Source of the DNA: JBQKLI01 sp012798975
GTDB taxonomy: Bacteria > Bacillota > Clostridia > Tissierellales > Peptoniphilaceae
NCBI RefSeq assembly: GCF_052116305.1
Contig: NZ_JBQKLI010000008.1
Coordinates: forward strand, 1 to 64,000
Length of the DNA: 64,000 nt
Direction of reading: 5' to 3'
The notes under the pieces were generated by a model that was given only the letters and a program-made list of their open reading frames with translations, searched no databases and was not told the DNA's origin. Position 1 is the stretch's first letter. The number at the start of each line of letters is the position of its first letter. A program made the translations under genes and the position numbers. Below are positions 60,284 to 64,000 of the stretch, in pieces.

Positions 60284-61681
60284 CTAAAATTGGAAATAGA
60301 TAAAGGGGCTGTAGCTTCCGCTGACTAAAAACAGAATCGAAAGCATAAAGAATAAGAGCAGACCAATATCGTAGATCCATGGAAACCATTTTGTGTCTTT
60401 ATATTGATGATGGATTTTTCGCATAATAGGTGTAGAAAAAATGCAGCCTATTATTAAGTAAAATATCAAATCATTCGATAGAAAGTAAGGAAATTCAAAA
60501 ACTGGAACAGCCGTCGATGCATTGTTAAACATATAGGAAAGATAAAGCATTGCTTGATCTAGATCTGCACTTCGAAAGATTACGAAACCTATGGCCACTA
60601 CCAGGAATGTAAATATCCTTTTAAAAATATCCGGTGTTTTTATATACCAGTCGAATCTTTTCATGAACTTTCCAAGGACTGAAAAGAACCAGTGATAGAT
60701 TCCCCACACTAAAAAGTTCAGTGTTTCTCCATGCCATATCCCTGTGATAAAGAAGACGACGAATTGATTTAAGTAAGTCCTGACCTCTCCCTTTCTGTTT
60801 CCCCCTAAAGGAAAATAAATATATTCTCGGAAGAACATAGACAGAGAAATATGCCAACGACTCCAGAAATCTGAGATGTCCTTTGCAATATAGGGATAGT
60901 TGAAGTTTTCTTTAAATCGGAAACCCATAATTTGAGCAATCCCGATTGCCATATCCGAATATCCGGAAAAGTCGAAAAACAGCTGAAGGCTGTAGCATAA
61001 CATGCCAAGCCATGCGGTAGGAGTATCCAGACCGGTTGAAACCTGGGCGAATATCATATCTGTTTTTTCGCCGATAGTATCTGCCAAAAGAACTTTTTTG
61101 GATAAGCCTAATGTAAATCGCCGAAGTCCCAGATATATATTTTCGAAATAAAGAGTACGGCTGGAAAGCTGCTGATAGATGTCTTTATATTTTACAATAG
61201 GTCCTTGGGTGATTTTCGGATACATAAATATATGAGTGCTGAGTTCCAAGAAGTTTTTGTTTGCAGGGGCATCCTTTTTATAAACATCCACTAAATAAGA
61301 GATCTCTTGAAAGATAAAGAAAGAGATACCTAGAGGCAGAGATCCGTCTGGGATCGCCATTCCCGCATCAAAATTTGTGTTGAAAAAATCAACTATGTAA
61401 AAATAATATTTATGAAAGCAGAGAATCAGTATATTTGTAATAACTCCGATCCAAAGCAGTTTTTTCGCGTGGTTTTTTGATTTCTCGATACCCAAGCCGA
61501 TTATGTAGTTTATTAATATGGTAGCCCATAGCAAGATAACCATTTTCCCGTTTCCCCAAAGATAGAAAAGAAAACTTTCCGCAAGAAGAACAAGGTTTTT
61601 AAATCTCTTCGGAGTGATGAGATATAGGATAAGTGCTACAGGCAGGAATATGAACAAGAAGCTTAAGGAGCTAAAAGACAT
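60284..61681 (-). CDS. MBOAT-family O-acyltransferase (AlgI/PatA-like)
   Basis: 465 residues with about ten membrane segments. It opens SFSSLSFLFIFLPVALILYL, with PLGISFFIFQEISYLVDVY, FFDFSGYSDMAIGIAQIMGF, DISDFWSRWHISLSMFFREYIYFPLGGNR (in parts) and the catalytic histidine in FFITGIWHGETLNF. It moves acyl groups across the membrane for transfer to an extracellular polysaccharide or peptidoglycan. RBS AGGTGTTG. The DHHW gene follows 9 bp later. No capsule or teichoic-acid genes are near. Confidence 0.93.
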   Translation of the reverse strand: MSFSSLSFLFIFLPVALILYLITPKRFKNLVLLAESFLFYLWGNGKMVILLWATILINYIIGLGIEKSKNHAKKLLWIGVITNILILCFHKYYFYIVDFFNTNFDAGMAIPDGSLPLGISFFIFQEISYLVDVYKKDAPANKNFLELSTHIFMYPKITQGPIVKYKDIYQQLSSRTLYFENIYLGLRRFTLGLSKKVLLADTIGEKTDMIFAQVSTGLDTPTAWLGMLCYSLQLFFDFSGYSDMAIGIAQIMGFRFKENFNYPYIAKDISDFWSRWHISLSMFFREYIYFPLGGNRKGEVRTYLNQFVVFFITGIWHGETLNFLVWGIYHWFFSVLGKFMKRFDWYIKTPDIFKRIFTFLVVAIGFVIFRSADLDQAMLYLSYMFNNASTAVPVFEFPYFLSNDLIFYLIIGCIFSTPIMRKIHHQYKDTKWFPWIYDIGLLLFFMLSILFLVSGSYSPFIYFQF

Positions 61682-61764
61682 ATCAACACCTCCGTATATT
61701 TAATTTATCAGGAAGTATAATTATATCATAAGTAAGATATAGAGGTCTTTTTAATTATAATCAA

Positions 61765-61795
61765 TAAAAAGATCCGGTTTTAGCCGGATCTTTTG
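61765..61795 (-). terminator. Terminator after the TrxR-like gene
   Basis: AAAAGATCCGG-TTTTAG-CCGGATCTTTT, bidirectional. Confidence 0.85.
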
Positions 61796-61821
61796 TGTTA
61801 GGAAATAAATATTATTATAAA

Positions 61822-62730
61822 TTATGCGTTTTTAAGTTCATCTGCGATACGAATTGCAGCTATAGTTCCTTCGCTCGCTGCAGTAGAAATTTGACGCACA
61901 TCGTTATCTACAATATCCCCAGCAGCGTAAACACCGTCGATATTTGTTTTCATGTTTTTATCAATTACGATATAGCCTTTATCCGTTAAATCAAGACCTT
62001 CGTATAAATCCGTATTAGGAACGCCGCCTATGTATGCGAATACATAATGATCGCCTGAAACTTCTGTAATTTCGTCAGTTTTTACATCACGAAGCTTGAC
62101 AGTAACATTTCCTGATTCTCCAGAAATGGAATCGATTCGTGTATTTAAATGAACTTCGATATTGTTTTTAGAGTTAACTTCATTTTGGAAAGCTTCGATT
62201 GCTGTTAACGCTTCTCCTTGATGAGTGATATGAACTTTATTGGCTAAAGAAGCTAGGAAAATACTTTCTTTTACAGCACCGTCAGAACCGCCAACGATAA
62301 ATACTTCTTTTCCAAAAGCTTTAGAAGAATCTGCGAAAGCATCGTAGCTGATAAGAGTATCATTGTCTTCGCTATGACAATCTAATTTTCTTGGAGTAGT
62401 GCCATTTGCTATAACAATTTTTTTTGCTTCGTATTTGCCGTTGTTTGTATAAACAACTTTCGGATCAGCGTTTAAATCAACTTTTGTTACTTCTTCATGG
62501 ATAATTTCTGCGCCTGCATCCCGAGTTTGATCTTCAATTTTAGAAACGAATTCATCACCGCGCTCGTTATAACTTACGCCAGGATAATGTGTCACAAATG
62601 AAACGCCGCGGATTATGCCTCCAACGTTTTCTTCTTTTTCAAATACAGCTGTTTTTAAAGATCGGCTTCTTGCATAAATAGCAGCTGTTAATCCAGCCAC
62701 ACCAGATCCTATAATTATTACATCGTACAT
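61822..62730 (-). CDS. Thioredoxin-reductase-like flavoprotein lacking the CxxC redox site
   Basis: 302 residues. FAD site IIGSGVAGLTAAIYARSR at the start and the second FAD motif GVYAAGDIVDNDVRQISTAASEG at the end are normal for the TrxR family. The redox segment SYCATCDG of TrxB reads SYDAFADS here (about 128-135), and the protein has only one cysteine (C118). The NADPH phosphate motif HRRxxxR reads HQGEALT, and the GGGDSA loop reads GGSDGA. It cannot act as a classical thioredoxin reductase. It could be a ferredoxin-linked reductase or a flavin-based regulator. RBS AAGGAGGTC. Confidence 0.85.
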   Translation of the reverse strand: MYDVIIIGSGVAGLTAAIYARSRSLKTAVFEKEENVGGIIRGVSFVTHYPGVSYNERGDEFVSKIEDQTRDAGAEIIHEEVTKVDLNADPKVVYTNNGKYEAKKIVIANGTTPRKLDCHSEDNDTLISYDAFADSSKAFGKEVFIVGGSDGAVKESIFLASLANKVHITHQGEALTAIEAFQNEVNSKNNIEVHLNTRIDSISGESGNVTVKLRDVKTDEITEVSGDHYVFAYIGGVPNTDLYEGLDLTDKGYIVIDKNMKTNIDGVYAAGDIVDNDVRQISTAASEGTIAAIRIADELKNA

Positions 62731-62864
62731 AATGACCTCCTTTATGATCTTATGATAATAGTATCATAAATTACTAAAAAATTAAATATAGATATATGTT
62801 ATAGGCGATAGGTTTAAGAAAGGAGAATAGAATGTTTTTGCTATAATAAACAGGGAGGGTTATT

Positions 62865-63566
62865 ATGAAAAGATTATATATTCCAAGAACGCCTTATTCG
62901 ATTTATGCGGAGGAGGATGGATTTTCCTTTGGTATTGATGCTGTTTTTCTTTCAGAATATGCGAAGATGAAAAGAGGAAAGGTAATGGCAGAAATAGGAG
63001 CAGGTACAGGTTTTATTTCTATGAGATGTTCTTATCTCTATGAATTGTCAAAAGTATATGGAGTGGAGATACAAGAAGAGAATATCCGCCTCTTTGAAAA
63101 GTCGGTTATGGAAAATGGACTTGAGAAGAAAGTGATTCCCGTGGTTAAAAATATAAAGGATTTTTCATTAGAACAAGATGAACTGGATTATATCGTAACG
63201 AATCCGCCCTATTATAAAAAAGGTTCCGGGTTGGAAAATAAATTGAAACAGGATTATGTATCCCGTTATGAAATAGAAATGACTGCAGAGGATATTTTTA
63301 TCTTTGCAAAGAAGTATATGAAAGAGGGAGGGGTTCTATATATGATTCACCGGCCTCACCGTTTAGTGGATTTGTTTTATTATGGAAGAAAATATAAGAT
63401 AGAGCCAAAGGAAATGGTCCCCGTTCCTTCCCGCAGCGGAGAAGAAAGCAAAATGGTACTCTTAAAATTTGTAAAGGGTGGAAAAGAGGGGTTCGTTGTA
63501 AAAGAGCCTTTTGCAGTTTATGAAGGCCGAGAATACAGAGATGAGGTTAAAGCTTTTTATGAATAA
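62865..63566 (+). CDS. tRNA1(Val) A37 N6-methyltransferase-like protein
   Basis: 233 residues, class I methyltransferase of the TrmN6/YfiC/YabB type. SAM loop VMAEIGAGTGFISM, VYGVEIQEENIRL and the N6-adenine catalytic motif VTNPPYYKKGSG. In Firmicutes it lies next to rsmI, as here, where its stop overlaps the rsmI start. It methylates A37 of tRNA1(Val) in E. coli; the target in Firmicutes is assumed. RBS GGGAGGG. Confidence 0.88.
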   Translation: MKRLYIPRTPYSIYAEEDGFSFGIDAVFLSEYAKMKRGKVMAEIGAGTGFISMRCSYLYELSKVYGVEIQEENIRLFEKSVMENGLEKKVIPVVKNIKDFSLEQDELDYIVTNPPYYKKGSGLENKLKQDYVSRYEIEMTAEDIFIFAKKYMKEGGVLYMIHRPHRLVDLFYYGRKYKIEPKEMVPVPSRSGEESKMVLLKFVKGGKEGFVVKEPFAVYEGREYRDEVKAFYE

Positions 63567-64000
63567 GGGAAAATTATACATCGTTCCAACTCCCATAGGG
63601 AATATGGAAGATATAACGCTAAGAGCGATACGAATATTAAAGGAAGCGGATTTTATAGCCTGCGAAGATACGAGACATACAGGAAGGCTTTTAAAATATT
63701 TCGAGATAGAAAATAAAATGATTTCTTATCATAAACATAATGAAGAGTTCCGGTCTGATTTTTTTATAGAGGAACTGATGAATGGAAAAAATATTGCACT
63801 CGTCAGCGACGCAGGGATGCCCGGGATAAACGATCCGGGGCAGATTATGGTAGAAAAAGCAGTGGAGTCAGGTGTGGACTTGGAAGTTCTTCCAGGGGCA
63901 ACTGCTTCGATTACTGCACTGATCCTTTCTGGTATGGATACGTCTGTGTTTACTTATCTTGGATTTATCCCCCGCAGTGCCAAGGAACAGAAAGAGTTTA
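63559..64000 (+). CDS. rsmI: 16S rRNA (cytidine-1402-2'-O)-methyltransferase, 3'-truncated by window end
   Basis: The first 147 codons are present. Tetrapyrrole-methylase-like fold: KLYIVPTPIGNMEDITLRAI, IACEDTRHTGRLL, ISYHKHNEEF, IALVSDAGMPGINDPG and VLPGATASITALILSG, the standard RsmI string. It methylates the ribose of C1402 in the ribosomal P site. The ATG at 63559 overlaps the end of the upstream methyltransferase gene by 8 bp. The frame is still open at the end of the window. Confidence 0.94.
   Translation, partial: MNKGKLYIVPTPIGNMEDITLRAIRILKEADFIACEDTRHTGRLLKYFEIENKMISYHKHNEEFRSDFFIEELMNGKNIALVSDAGMPGINDPGQIMVEKAVESGVDLEVLPGATASITALILSGMDTSVFTYLGFIPRSAKEQKEF

Noticed and set aside
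1..64000. tRNA, rRNA, prophage or replication-origin features
   Set aside because: No CCA-ended cloverleaf, rRNA-like stretch, phage structural gene or DnaA-box cluster was recognised by eye; a tRNA scan could still change this.

Overview
This is an AT-rich chromosomal window from a low-GC Gram-positive anaerobe (Bacillota, most likely a clostridial or tissierellial amino-acid fermenter). The grounds are the strong purine-rich ribosome binding sites, TTG and GTG starts, indolepyruvate:ferredoxin oxidoreductase (iorAB), citramalate synthase with leuCDB, an arginine-derived polyamine operon, an encapsulin/EncFtn iron compartment, an ECF-type vitamin transporter subunit and Firmicutes-type regulators. 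I see no rRNA, tRNA, CRISPR array or prophage. Species-level placement is not possible from the sequence alone.

Layout. 1-535: tail of an IS3-type transposase and its terminal repeat. 0.6-7.6 kb: dinB, iorBA (minus), marR-ftsH and a thioredoxin-like protein. 7.8-11.5 kb (minus): ECF S component, S58/P1-type peptidase, and an esterase/ATP-grasp pair. 11.7-16.1 kb: padR with a HAAS/DUF4097 protein, putP, and a LarC fragment. 16.2-25.9 kb: RNA methyltransferases, a PAS-PP2C phosphatase, pgi, a half-length AI-2E family protein, a PHP phosphatase, an anchored C39-like protein, a HAD phosphatase, and encapsulin with its ferritin-like cargo. 26-28.7 kb (minus): a frameshifted secreted protein, a DUF523 protein and maf. 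28.7-34 kb: a PTS-like protein lacking both phosphorylation residues beside fba, riboswitch-controlled tenA, and bioB-bioY. 35.7-42.1 kb: polyamine operon speD-speA-speE-speB-CASDH-nspC behind an attenuator-like leader. 42.4-47.9 kb: cytoplasmic leucine-rich-repeat protein with a VWA/MoxR pair and a UBA-like protein. 48-50.4 kb: MarR-MATE efflux pair. 51.1-55.6 kb: leuCDB-cimA. 55.7-64 kb: glycogen branching enzyme, GNAT, an O-acyltransferase pair, a TrxR-like flavoprotein without its redox cysteines, and a trmN6-like/rsmI pair cut by the window end.

How the genes work together. SpeA and SpeB make putrescine from arginine. SpeD/SpeE and CASDH/NspC are two chemically distinct ways to add an aminopropyl group, and both sit in one operon. 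CimA with LeuCDB makes 2-oxobutyrate for isoleucine without threonine deaminase. IorAB oxidises aromatic 2-oxo acids to reduce ferredoxin. TenA, BioB and BioY handle thiamin and biotin supply.

The most unusual layer is non-coding. A family of GC-rich hairpin cassettes lies directly after stop codons, always in the same orientation to the gene (six copies), and in several copies the first bases of the cassette are the stop codon itself. It is often followed by a 300-400 bp MITE-like element with inverted GTGAAAGAG-type ends and terminator hairpins, which occurs in both orientations relative to the cassette. Structured leaders precede speD (with a candidate 14-codon leader peptide), leuC, the MATE operon and the aromatic-acid exporter gene.
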